DNA of 53,943 nt from positions 1-53,943 of the forward strand of contig JAJZJL010000013.1 of assembly GCA_021810145.1 (NCBI GenBank), given 5' to 3'. The notes under the pieces are model-generated. The model was not told where the DNA came from. It made no database searches and saw only the letters and a list, made by a program, of their open reading frames with translations. Shown here piece after piece: positions 34,698 through 43,194 of this stretch; positions within the stretch are counted from its first letter, which is position 1, and every line of letters starts with the position of its first letter. Source of the stretch: Planctomycetota bacterium. GTDB taxonomy: Bacteria; Planctomycetota; Phycisphaerae; WQYP01. The position numbers were made by a program, and so were the translations under genes.

Positions 34698-37094
34698 TTG
34701 CTTTACAATCTGCAATATTCAACCAACCCCCGGTACCGTTTCGGAACGTTTTTTGCCGCGGCTTTAATTTTTACCCTTGCGCTGTTGCCTGTTTTGTCAC
34801 CTGCGAAGCCTGCGGCGGCGGCGGGAGCCGGGAAATTTATAGATACCATCACCTTCGGCAAGCCGGCCAGCGAATTGTCACATCATCTGGGCGCGGTGGC
34901 TTCGGGGGTTATCAATGGCGGCTTGGGGCAACCCGCCCGGGTATTATTGCCATTGCATCCATACCAGATTTATGGCGGTCATCTGGACTTTACCATGCGG
35001 TGCAACCCGACAAAAACCAACTACATCACCGTTAAGTACTGGGGCAACGACCGGGGCGAGGATCTGGGAAGACTGATTCTGTATTGCAATGGCCTGCAGG
35101 TCGGATACCGCTTCATGTCGGATTACGGTTTGATCAGCGGATCGGAAAACGCCGGCACGGAAAGTCTGACCAATTCCAAGCCTTTCCCGGGACGCTTCTT
35201 TTATGTTACCGAGCCGTTGCCGCTTAAGCTCACCCGCAACAGGCACGAGATACATCTGGAAATCCAGGCCATCGGCTACGACTGGATGTACGCCAGCAAC
35301 TTCCGCAGCTATCAGCATCATCTCACGCACCCGTCGCGCGGCATTTATAAGGCTTACATCGGCACAAGTCCGTTTTTTGCTCCCCCACCGGGCGATGTTC
35401 AAGGCGCACCGCCGGCTACTGCGCCGGTGCGGCCGGCTCCCGGCCCGGCCATTCTCAGGCAATTGAAATTTCACGTGAACCGGGCGCTGGCGGGGAATTT
35501 GCGAAGTGCCAGACTCGACGGCCCGCAGCGCGTTGATATGCTGGCGCGGGCGTACAACACGAACTGGTGCATCGCGTATCACAATCCACTGGTTATCAAG
35601 CGCATTATCCGGGATGTTGATGCCATGGCCCGGGGCCGCGGCAGGCGTCACGAGGCCAATGAAAGCTGGCGGCTTTATGCGCCGGTGGGGCGGGCGGTTT
35701 CACTTATTTATCCGGCATTGAAGCCATATCTGCAGGAACCGATTCAGGTGAATCATGGAAAAAGCCAACCACGCGCCATGGCATGGGCGGGCCTGCTGCA
35801 AAAGACCATCGCGTACCTGACCACCCACGAGCGCTATTACACCAATCAGGCGATGATTGTGAATTACAATATTTACAGTGCCAATATGGGCTTGAAATTG
35901 CTGGAACCGAAAGCGGCGATGTCAAGTAAGCGGGCACTGAGGTATTTGTATGAAGCCATCGGACTGGTGCGTTGGCGCGGCAATAAGACGGCTGCCGGCT
36001 GGCAGTGGCCGTTCGGGCATCATTATTATGAAGTAACGCGGATGGGGCTTTCCCGGGAATTGGGTTATGTCGCCATTTATGGGGAAACCATTACCCATTT
36101 CCTCTGGCAGATGGCCGACGCGACAAATGGCAATCCCAAAATTGAAAAGCAACTGATAAAAATGGTTAAAGCCCGTGGTTATTTTATGGCTCCAGGCGAG
36201 GATCACAACGGTTATCGTGCCATGCGGCTGGAGGGCGTGATCAGTTGGCGGCACAATTTGTACCCGGAGGAAGTATGCTACGGCGACCGGACACTCGGTG
36301 GCGGGGGCATGCAGTGTGCGTCACTGCTTGGAGAAAAATCCAAAACATTGCTGGGATACGCCCAGCAATGCCTGGCGGATAATCAGTACTTTCAGTCAAT
36401 GCGGCCCATGCTCTACAGCTTTGGCAGTGCGCCGATAAAGCAGATGCTGGAAATTCCCGGCCAGTATGCCGCCGTCAAAAAGCTCCCGCCAGCGCATGTT
36501 GAATTACCGATGACGCCCGGACAACCCGACTTTGCATGGGCCGACCCGCAGGATGGCGTAGTGGTAGTCAAGCACGATCACACACGTTTATACATTTCTT
36601 TGTATTACCGCGCGTTGGATGGCATCAACCGCCTGGCACGTATACATTACACCACGCCGACCATGGACCGGCTGGTCCGGGCGTATGAACAGGTTCAATT
36701 CTCACCGAGCGGCAAATATTTTGTCCGCCCCGACGATATTGATCAGGTCCAGTTCCACGGATTTATTCCGCCGGGAAACAAAATTCATAATGCCTACGCC
36801 GGAGAGAAACTTCCCATTCCGGTTCTGCCTCGGGGATATATAAAGACCGATGGCCATTATGGCCCGTTTCCTCGCGGGCATTATGGTCCCTATTTGGGGC
36901 GTGCCGCCTTTTACCGCCTGAGTTTCGGCCCGTACCTGATCGGCATGAATACCTCCCGGCATCATACGTATATGCTTAAGCCGGTGGCGGGCATAACCCG
37001 CGCGGTGAATCTCATGACCGGAAAAACAGTGGTTATGCACGGCCCCATGCTGATCAAGCCCCGGGAAACCGTTGTCCTTTTAACCCGCCCGTGA
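34698..37094 (+). CDS. Large secreted protein of unknown function, paralogue B
   Basis: Paralogue of the gene at 29926-32286. Shared blocks include NYIT-K/Q-WGxDxG, GRLIL-CNG-QVGY, AYNT-W-AYH, NQ-MIVN-N-Y, the HY-VTR-GL-RELGYVA-YGE block, the DGYR-MRLE-VI-WRH-LYP block, YAQQCLADNQ, LARI--T-PTMDRLV, KLPIPVLP, and GPYLGRA-FYRL near the end. I prefer the TTG at 34698: GGAG stands 7 bases upstream, the resulting N-terminus is a good signal peptide (hydrophobic core FFAAALIFTLALL, ending KPAAAA), and the total is 798 residues, close to the 786 of paralogue A. An in-frame ATG at 34587 would add 37 residues but has no ribosome binding site. Function unknown. The symporter gene follows on the same strand after 176 bases. 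Confidence 0.75.
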   Translation: MLYNLQYSTNPRYRFGTFFAAALIFTLALLPVLSPAKPAAAAGAGKFIDTITFGKPASELSHHLGAVASGVINGGLGQPARVLLPLHPYQIYGGHLDFTMRCNPTKTNYITVKYWGNDRGEDLGRLILYCNGLQVGYRFMSDYGLISGSENAGTESLTNSKPFPGRFFYVTEPLPLKLTRNRHEIHLEIQAIGYDWMYASNFRSYQHHLTHPSRGIYKAYIGTSPFFAPPPGDVQGAPPATAPVRPAPGPAILRQLKFHVNRALAGNLRSARLDGPQRVDMLARAYNTNWCIAYHNPLVIKRIIRDVDAMARGRGRRHEANESWRLYAPVGRAVSLIYPALKPYLQEPIQVNHGKSQPRAMAWAGLLQKTIAYLTTHERYYTNQAMIVNYNIYSANMGLKLLEPKAAMSSKRALRYLYEAIGLVRWRGNKTAAGWQWPFGHHYYEVTRMGLSRELGYVAIYGETITHFLWQMADATNGNPKIEKQLIKMVKARGYFMAPGEDHNGYRAMRLEGVISWRHNLYPEEVCYGDRTLGGGGMQCASLLGEKSKTLLGYAQQCLADNQYFQSMRPMLYSFGSAPIKQMLEIPGQYAAVKKLPPAHVELPMTPGQPDFAWADPQDGVVVVKHDHTRLYISLYYRALDGINRLARIHYTTPTMDRLVRAYEQVQFSPSGKYFVRPDDIDQVQFHGFIPPGNKIHNAYAGEKLPIPVLPRGYIKTDGHYGPFPRGHYGPYLGRAAFYRLSFGPYLIGMNTSRHHTYMLKPVAGITRAVNLMTGKTVVMHGPMLIKPRETVVLLTRP

Positions 37095-37270
37095 GGTGGA
37101 AATTGCAGACCCATGCGCGGTGTTAAGGCGTAACCGTGCGGTACAATGGGCCGCAGCAGTACCGAATGCGCCGTGGCAGAAAAGCGAAGTGCAAACGCTA
37201 AATACGGCCTGGGTGCCCGGCGATCATAATCCCGGAACCGCTTCGGCTGCCGGCGAAAATACGAGGCCTC

Positions 37271-39073
37271 ATGCTGTCGATTTACGATTATCTGGCCATT
37301 GCAATGTACTTCGGTCTTATCTTTGCGGCCGGTGTGATGCTGCGCCGGCAAAGCAAAAATACCTCCGATTATTTTCGTGCCGGCGGGGGCATTCCCTGGT
37401 GGATGACCGGGGCGGCGTTGTTTATGAATTTCAGCGCCTGGACCTTTACCGGTGCCGCGGGAGAAGTTTATAAAACCGGAACCTTTGTGCTGGCATTGTA
37501 TTACTGCAATGTCATCGGCTATGCGACGGTCTGGATGTGGACCTGTCGCAGATTTCGCCGCCTGCGTGTGATTACCTGGATGGAGGCGGTGGAAGCCCGG
37601 TTCGGCCGCGGCACGCAGCAATTTTACACTTGGATAAAAATCCCGATTCTCTGGCTGCTTGGCGGCGTGGCACTTTATGCCGTGGCCGTTTTCATGTCTT
37701 CCGTGTTTGACGTGAATTTAACGGCGACGCTTGTGGTATGCGGAGTTCTGGTAACGCTGGTATCGTTTTTCGGCGGAGCCTGGGCGGTGGCAGCCAATGA
37801 TCTTATACAGATGTTTCTGGTGATGGCTATTGCGTTTGTCGCGGCAGGGCTGGCTTTGCATCAACCGCAGGTGGGCGGAATTTCCGGCTTACTGCACCGC
37901 GTGCCACGGTCTTATTTTGACTGGACCGCAAATACACCCGCCAGTGTCATCGGCGGATGGATTGTCGCCATGGTGCTGATTACCATTTTTTCGTTTAACA
38001 GTGTGGAAAACTCGCCGAAATTTCTCATGCTCGACAACGACCGCCAAGCCCGCCGCATGACCCTGATTCCCATTATTGGGCTGCTGATCGGCCCGTTGAT
38101 CTGGATTATCCCATCCATGACCGCCATTCTGACGCACCAGAATTTGCACCACCAATTTCCGCTGCTGGAACATCCATCCGAGGCGGCGTATGTTTCCGTA
38201 TGCCTGGCCACCATGCCGCGCGGAATGATCGGTCTGCTGGTCAGTGCGATTTTCGCGGCCACAATCACCAGCCTTGATGCGGTACTCAATCAGGGGGTTG
38301 GCGTTGTGGTGCGCAATTTCTATCTGCCGGTGGTCAATCCGAAAGCCGGCGAACAGCAACTTCTGCGAATCAGTAAAATCCTCACCCTGGCGTTCGGTGT
38401 CATTATCATCAGCATTGGCGTGTTGCTTGACCAAGGCACGGTGCCCGGACTTTTCAGCCTGACCAACCAATTGGCGGCAAGCCTTCTGATGCCGATGACC
38501 GTGCCCCTGGCTTTGTGTCTGATCTGTCTGCGCACGCCGGGTTGGTCCGGATGGAGTACCGCCGCGGTCGGGCTGGTTGTGTCCGGACTCGTCAAGTTTG
38601 AGTTTCCGCACATTCTTCCCCTGTTGTTTCCCGGTCTACACCCGCATATCTCGCCGACGGAACGCACCGATGCGCTGTTTTTCACAACAACATTTGCCGT
38701 CGTGGGTATTGGAACCGCCTGGTTCCTGATAACCGGATTGTTTTATCGACATTCATCCGAGGCTCATCGCGCACGCATTGAGACCATGCGACGCAATCTA
38801 AACACGCCGGTTCATGAGGCCTCCGCCGGCACCGCAACGAAAAATCACTCTCTGTACAAGGTCCTGGGCATGCTGGGCACCATGTATGGGGTGGCCATCA
38901 GCCTCTTTGCATTGATCCCAAATCGCATCAGTGGTCGCGTGGGATTCCTGTTCTGCGGAGGTGTGATGCTGGCTATCGGCTTATTTATGCGCCGCAAGTG
39001 CCGCAATACTCCCGGTCTGCCGCCATCAGGTACAATTGCACCCGCTGACACAACTGTTTTGGAGCAATCATGA
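37271..39073 (+). CDS. Sodium/solute symporter (SSS family)
   Basis: A 600-residue membrane protein with about 13-14 spans. The N-terminus YDYLAIAMYFGLIFAAGVMLRRQSKNTSDYFRAGGGIPWWMTGAALFM is the hallmark of the sodium/solute symporter family (LeuT fold), where the S/T-x-DYF-x-GG motif sits in the first cytoplasmic loop. The conserved GAAGEVYKTG and SAIFAATITSLDAVLN segments match sodium- and substrate-binding regions. The C-terminus has extra spans beyond the ten-helix core. Substrate is unknown; its place between secreted enzyme genes suggests uptake of a sugar or sugar acid they release. A GAGG lies about 5 bases before the ATG; the 176-base gap after paralogue B could hold its own promoter. 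Confidence 0.88.
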   Translation: MLSIYDYLAIAMYFGLIFAAGVMLRRQSKNTSDYFRAGGGIPWWMTGAALFMNFSAWTFTGAAGEVYKTGTFVLALYYCNVIGYATVWMWTCRRFRRLRVITWMEAVEARFGRGTQQFYTWIKIPILWLLGGVALYAVAVFMSSVFDVNLTATLVVCGVLVTLVSFFGGAWAVAANDLIQMFLVMAIAFVAAGLALHQPQVGGISGLLHRVPRSYFDWTANTPASVIGGWIVAMVLITIFSFNSVENSPKFLMLDNDRQARRMTLIPIIGLLIGPLIWIIPSMTAILTHQNLHHQFPLLEHPSEAAYVSVCLATMPRGMIGLLVSAIFAATITSLDAVLNQGVGVVVRNFYLPVVNPKAGEQQLLRISKILTLAFGVIIISIGVLLDQGTVPGLFSLTNQLAASLLMPMTVPLALCLICLRTPGWSGWSTAAVGLVVSGLVKFEFPHILPLLFPGLHPHISPTERTDALFFTTTFAVVGIGTAWFLITGLFYRHSSEAHRARIETMRRNLNTPVHEASAGTATKNHSLYKVLGMLGTMYGVAISLFALIPNRISGRVGFLFCGGVMLAIGLFMRRKCRNTPGLPPSGTIAPADTTVLEQS

Positions 39074-39240
39074 AAAACGCCGCCCAAAGCATTGCATTCA
39101 AACAGCGGAGCTTTCCAGCCGCTGCCGGCGGGGCAACATTGCATGTGCTTGCAGCGCAACCAAGGCCATCCCGTACCGCCCGGGTCGGCATATCGGAGGC
39201 ATCCTTCCGGAGCGCACGTCACTGCAATGCCGGAAAATGA
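39070..39240 (+). CDS. Possible 56-residue small protein, unrecognised
   Basis: An open frame starts with an ATG overlapping the stop of the symporter gene (ATGA) and has GGAG 6 bases before it, both signs of translational coupling. The product is basic, without membrane segments, and resembles nothing I know. The gap to the GH31 gene (39074-39344) is otherwise empty. It may equally be chance. Confidence 0.2.
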   Translation: MKNAAQSIAFKQRSFPAAAGGATLHVLAAQPRPSRTARVGISEASFRSARHCNAGK

Positions 39241-39344
39241 AAGTCATGGTTCGAGGACCATCGGTTGACTTAAACCTGTCGGCGGATATTGATTTGGCCG
39301 TTTGAGGCGCTCATGAGCCTTTGCTTATTTCTTTGGAGTCTTAT

Positions 39345-41597
39345 ATGAATCCTTCGCATCGTCCGGTGCGGCTGACACGCCGCAAAGTGCTGGGATCCGC
39401 CGTGGCTGCCCTGGCGGCGGTCGCTGAAACCGGCCCATCCGCGCAAGCCGCGCCGCCTGTGGCCGCCCCTGTCAATCCCGACGATACCTATGGGCAAATG
39501 ACATCCGGCGTTGTCACCGGCGAGAACATCACGGAGGTATTGCCCGGAATCTGGCGCATACACGTCGGTGGAAAGAGCGAACAAGTCACTCCGCTGTCCT
39601 TTCGTTCCGCCCCGACAAACGCATCGGCTCTTGGGTTATTACCCCCGGTAAAGACCATGCCGCTGGAACATCATGCGATTTCCTGGACACTTTCCGCCCG
39701 GGGAATATCCGTGCAGTTGCCGATGACGCACGAAGAGCGCATTTATGGGCTTGGACTGGACACTGAAATATTTGACATGACGGATCGGCGGGCGATCTGC
39801 TGTCCATCGGATACCCCGCAGGACAAAATGAATTACTCCCATGCGCCGGTAAGTTTTTATGTATCGAATCGGGGTTACGGCGTATACGTGGATACCGCAC
39901 GTTACGCCTGGTTTTACACCGGGAATGTCGTACCCAAAGCGGATGCCGGTGAACTCGCCGGAACCGCCCAGCCGGCCTTGAGCACTGCGGGGTTGTACGA
40001 ACCAACACCGCTGCACCATAAAACCATGCTGGTGGATGTGCATCCTTCGCGTGGACTGGATATTTATATTTTCGCCGGTCCGACCCTGCGTCATGCGGTA
40101 CAGCGGTACAATCTGTTTTCCGGCGGTGGAGCGATGCCACCGCTATGGGGGCTGGGAATTCATTATCGCGGCGAGTCGATGATGTCGGATCAGGAAATTG
40201 TGGCACTGGCTAGGCGTTTGCGCGCCGAGAAAATGCCTTGTGATATGTGGGGTTTGGAACCGGGCTGGCAAAGCCGGGTGTACCCGAGTTCATTTGAATG
40301 GGATCGCGCGCGATTTCCCGATCCGGACGCATTCATCAAGACTATTAAATCGATGAACTACCACCTCAATGCGTGGGAACATGCCTTTACCAGTCCGATT
40401 TCACCGCTGTTCAAGCCGCTGCGGCCATGGTCGGGAAATTTTCTGGTCTGGGGCGGGCTGACTCCTGATTTCGCCACAGCCGAGGCCCGGAAAATCTGGA
40501 TGAATCATCACGATAAAATCATGTTTTCCAAGGGCATTGACGGCGTGAAGCTCGATGAGTGTGACAACCAGCCGTATCGCGCCCATCCCTGGTCATTCCC
40601 CGAGGCCAGTGTGTTTCCCTCGGGCCTCGATGGCGAACTGATGCACACGCTTTTCGGTGAACTGTATCAACAGACCATGCTGCAACCTCTTACGCGGCGG
40701 AATCTTCGCACCTGGTCGCTGGTGCGCGATACGTTTGCCCTCGCGGCTCCGCTGCCGTTCACCGTTTACAGCGACAGCTATGATTTCAACTGTTACCTGC
40801 GGGGTGTTTGCAAACAGGCGTTTTCCGGGGTCATGTGGGTGCCGGAAGTTCGCAATGCCGAAAGTGTCGAGGAGCTGTACCGGCGCGTGCAACTGGTCAT
40901 TTTCGCTCCAATGGCGCTGATAAACTGCTGGTACATGAAATTGCCGCCGTGGCTGCAGATCAACCGTGACCGCAGCAATCAGGGCCAATTGATGCCGGAG
41001 CATCAGCAGGCCACAAAAGTGGTTCGAACACTCTTTGAACTGCGCATGCGTCTGATACCCTATCTGTACGCCGCATTTAATGAATATCGACTCCGCGGCA
41101 TGCCCCCGATTCGTCCTCTGGTTATGGACTGGCCCGACGATGTTGCAACGCACACGATCGATGATCAATTCATGTTCGGCCCGGCCATACTTGTGGCTCC
41201 GGTGCAACCCGGCCGCCGCCGGCGCAGGGTGTATCTGCCGGCGGGACATTGGTATGATTTTGCGACACATCAACGCATGGATGGTGGCCGCTGGATTACC
41301 GTTGACGCGCCGGTCGAGCGGATTCCGATGTTTGTTAAATCCGGTTCCATTATTCCATTGGCGGAACCGGTGCCGTTTATCACCGCTGAGACCTGTTTTG
41401 AATTAACGGTGTATGCATTTGGAACGCCGCGTGAATCGATCACGCTTTATGAAGATGACGGCACATCGCTGGATTATCAGAAAGGGCGGCAAAACACGCT
41501 TGAAATAACCTGGCGCAACGGCACCGGAAGCGTTGCCCGCGGCGGCAACTACAGCGGTCCGCCACGCTACGCCTTCAAAGCGTTTCACAGCGTGTAA
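39345..41597 (+). CDS. Tat-exported GH31 alpha-glycosidase
   Basis: A 750-residue glycoside hydrolase of family 31 (alpha-glucosidase, alpha-xylosidase or alpha-galactosidase activities are all known). The N-terminus LTRRKVLGSAVAAL is a twin-arginine signal, so it is exported folded. The N-terminal beta-sandwich includes ERIYGLGLDTEIFDM. The barrel carries PPLWGLGIHYRGE and DMWGLEPGW, and the nucleophile is Asp404 in GIDGVKLDECDN. The acid/base lies further on, possibly the Asp in TVYSDSYDF. A proximal domain has FMFGPAILVAPVQPG and RRRVYLPAGHWYDF. GGAG lies 6 bases before the ATG at 39345; an in-frame ATG at 39321 would spoil the signal peptide. The gene ends one base before the convergent regulator gene. 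Confidence 0.88.
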   Translation: MNPSHRPVRLTRRKVLGSAVAALAAVAETGPSAQAAPPVAAPVNPDDTYGQMTSGVVTGENITEVLPGIWRIHVGGKSEQVTPLSFRSAPTNASALGLLPPVKTMPLEHHAISWTLSARGISVQLPMTHEERIYGLGLDTEIFDMTDRRAICCPSDTPQDKMNYSHAPVSFYVSNRGYGVYVDTARYAWFYTGNVVPKADAGELAGTAQPALSTAGLYEPTPLHHKTMLVDVHPSRGLDIYIFAGPTLRHAVQRYNLFSGGGAMPPLWGLGIHYRGESMMSDQEIVALARRLRAEKMPCDMWGLEPGWQSRVYPSSFEWDRARFPDPDAFIKTIKSMNYHLNAWEHAFTSPISPLFKPLRPWSGNFLVWGGLTPDFATAEARKIWMNHHDKIMFSKGIDGVKLDECDNQPYRAHPWSFPEASVFPSGLDGELMHTLFGELYQQTMLQPLTRRNLRTWSLVRDTFALAAPLPFTVYSDSYDFNCYLRGVCKQAFSGVMWVPEVRNAESVEELYRRVQLVIFAPMALINCWYMKLPPWLQINRDRSNQGQLMPEHQQATKVVRTLFELRMRLIPYLYAAFNEYRLRGMPPIRPLVMDWPDDVATHTIDDQFMFGPAILVAPVQPGRRRRRVYLPAGHWYDFATHQRMDGGRWITVDAPVERIPMFVKSGSIIPLAEPVPFITAETCFELTVYAFGTPRESITLYEDDGTSLDYQKGRQNTLEITWRNGTGSVARGGNYSGPPRYAFKAFHSV

Positions 41598-41598
41598 A

Positions 41599-42813
41599 TC
41601 AGCTCGATCGCAATTCCCACAAATGCTTGCGGCGAAAAGCGCCCGGCGTGGTGCCCAGTACCTGCTGAAACGTGCGCGTCATATTGGGCACAGCGCTGAA
41701 GCCGCAAATATCGGCTACATGCGGAATGCTCTCTTCCGGGTGCTGCAGCAGACGTTGTGCGGTGGCCAGGCGTACGCGGATTATTTCATCGTGCGGCGTG
41801 CGCCCAAGCGTCTCGATCAGATGCCGCTCCAGCCAGCGCCTTCCCACCGGCACATGCTTCAAAACGTCCCGCACGGTACACGGATCACAGGCATGATTGC
41901 GGATATACCGGATGGCATCAGCCAGAAACGCATCTTTAACGGCCAGTACATCCGTACTCTGCCGGCGCACAACCCCTTTCGGAGCAACGCGCACCACACG
42001 GTTTTTTTTGGAAATCGTTTCACCCGACAGCAACATTTCCAGCATTTGCCCGGCCAGAAATCCCACCCGCACAAAATCCACTTCCACGCTTGAAAGCGGC
42101 GGCCAGGCGCTGTCGCACAGCAGATCGTCATTATTCACGCCCAGAATCGCCACCCGGTCCGGCACACCGATGCCGGCCTGAAAGCACGCCGCCGCCAGAT
42201 CGTGTGCGGCCATATCATCCCATGCGAAAATGCCAACCGGTTTCGGCAGATTCTCCAGCCATTTCCGCAGCGCCGGCCAGTGCGTCTTGTTGATCCATTC
42301 GTATACGTCCGGCCAGGAAACCGGTGAAACCTCGCACGTTTTGCCGCGCTGCGCCAATGCTTCGGCAAAACCCGCGTGCCGCCCCGCTGATACCGGCTCA
42401 TGCAGCCGGCCGTAAAAACCGAAATGCTCCAGATTGCAGTCCAGCAGGTGCGATGCCGCCATGGCTCCAACGGCATGATCGTCTGCGCATACCACCGGCG
42501 TTTGCGATGTATCCGCGTTGCCGGTGCATAGCACAAGATGTCTGCTGCGCCGGTGAATTTCAGCAAGCATTTTCGGGTTCCCGCCGGCATGAATGGCACC
42601 ATCACACTTCGGCCAGGGTATGCCTTCCGGAAATACCGCGCGCAATTCTTCATGAAGCAGCCAACGACGGCGGGCGTTGGCAAATCGCATAACCCCGCGC
42701 ATCAACGACCGGCCATGTCCCATGGCACCATCCACCGCAATGCCCACCAGTGGGCGACTTTGCTTTCCGCGTATCGGGAACTTTTGTTTTTTACGTTTCA
42801 TGCGATTCATCAT
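41599..42813 (-). CDS. XylR-type transcriptional regulator (sugar-binding + AraC HTH)
   Basis: A regulator of about 404 residues. The N-terminal part (about 20-275) is a LacI-like periplasmic-binding fold: RPLVGIAVDGAMGHGRSLMRGVMRFA, VCADDHAVGAMAASHLL, GIFAWDDMAAHDLAAACFQAGIGVPDRVAILGVNND, PPLSSVEVDF. The C-terminal ~110 residues hold two AraC-type helix-turn-helices: VRDVLKHVPVGRRWLERHLIETLGRTPHDEIIRVRLATAQRLL and HVADICGFSAVPNMTRTFQQVLGTTPGAFR. This arrangement matches E. coli XylR and is common in Planctomycetota. A sugar ligand would switch nearby promoters, perhaps including GH31 (convergent). The start is uncertain: ATG at 42813 or 42810, or GTG at 42843; none has a strong ribosome binding site. 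Confidence 0.88.
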   Translation of the reverse strand: MMNRMKRKKQKFPIRGKQSRPLVGIAVDGAMGHGRSLMRGVMRFANARRRWLLHEELRAVFPEGIPWPKCDGAIHAGGNPKMLAEIHRRSRHLVLCTGNADTSQTPVVCADDHAVGAMAASHLLDCNLEHFGFYGRLHEPVSAGRHAGFAEALAQRGKTCEVSPVSWPDVYEWINKTHWPALRKWLENLPKPVGIFAWDDMAAHDLAAACFQAGIGVPDRVAILGVNNDDLLCDSAWPPLSSVEVDFVRVGFLAGQMLEMLLSGETISKKNRVVRVAPKGVVRRQSTDVLAVKDAFLADAIRYIRNHACDPCTVRDVLKHVPVGRRWLERHLIETLGRTPHDEIIRVRLATAQRLLQHPEESIPHVADICGFSAVPNMTRTFQQVLGTTPGAFRRKHLWELRSS

Positions 42814-42895
42814 AACCGATATACGCTTCGAAGAAATCCACACCCGGTTATTTGAATCACAGCCGGCAGGCGCGCTTGGGCGGGCTTTTTAGAAT

Positions 42896-43126
42896 CTGGA
42901 ATCTGTCCGGGCACCGGGATGAGATCTGAAATTTGAGATTTGAAATTTGAAATTTGAGATCTGAGATTTGAAATTTGAGATTTGAAATCTAAAATCTGAA
43001 ATTCGAAACCCGCTACTTGAGATCTGAAATCTGAAATCTGAAATTTGAGATTTGAGATTCGCACTTTTGCATCTGTTCCGCGGTGGCGGGACGAAATGCC
43101 ACATTCTCGCTGCTCAATGCGCAGTG
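42896..43126. repeat. Long TGARATY heptanucleotide tandem repeat with conserved flanks
   Basis: From 42920 to 43059 the DNA consists of 20 consecutive 7-base units, 18 of which fit or nearly fit TGA(A/G)AT(T/C); units 13 and 14 (43004-43017) have decayed. Because 21 bases are 7 codons, every frame spells a 7-residue repeat (for example ISNLKSQ), so apparent proteins here are artefacts. The left flank CTGGAATCTGTCC...CCGGGATG (42896-42921) and the right flank GTGGCGGGACGAAATGCCA...CTGCTCAATGCGCA recur at 24.17-24.29 kb. Heptameric repeats of this sort resemble cyanobacterial STRRs. It lies just upstream of the regulator gene. Confidence 0.85.
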
Positions 43127-43194
43127 TTCACCCCAACAGTCTCCACGCAGGAAGTTTTTCGGAACTGCTGCGATTGGCTTGCTTCCCGAATGCT

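Noticed and set aside
42810..43104. Open frames encoding ISNLKSQ-type repeat proteins
   Set aside because: Seven-base repeats keep all frames open; the protein repeats are a by-product of the DNA repeat.
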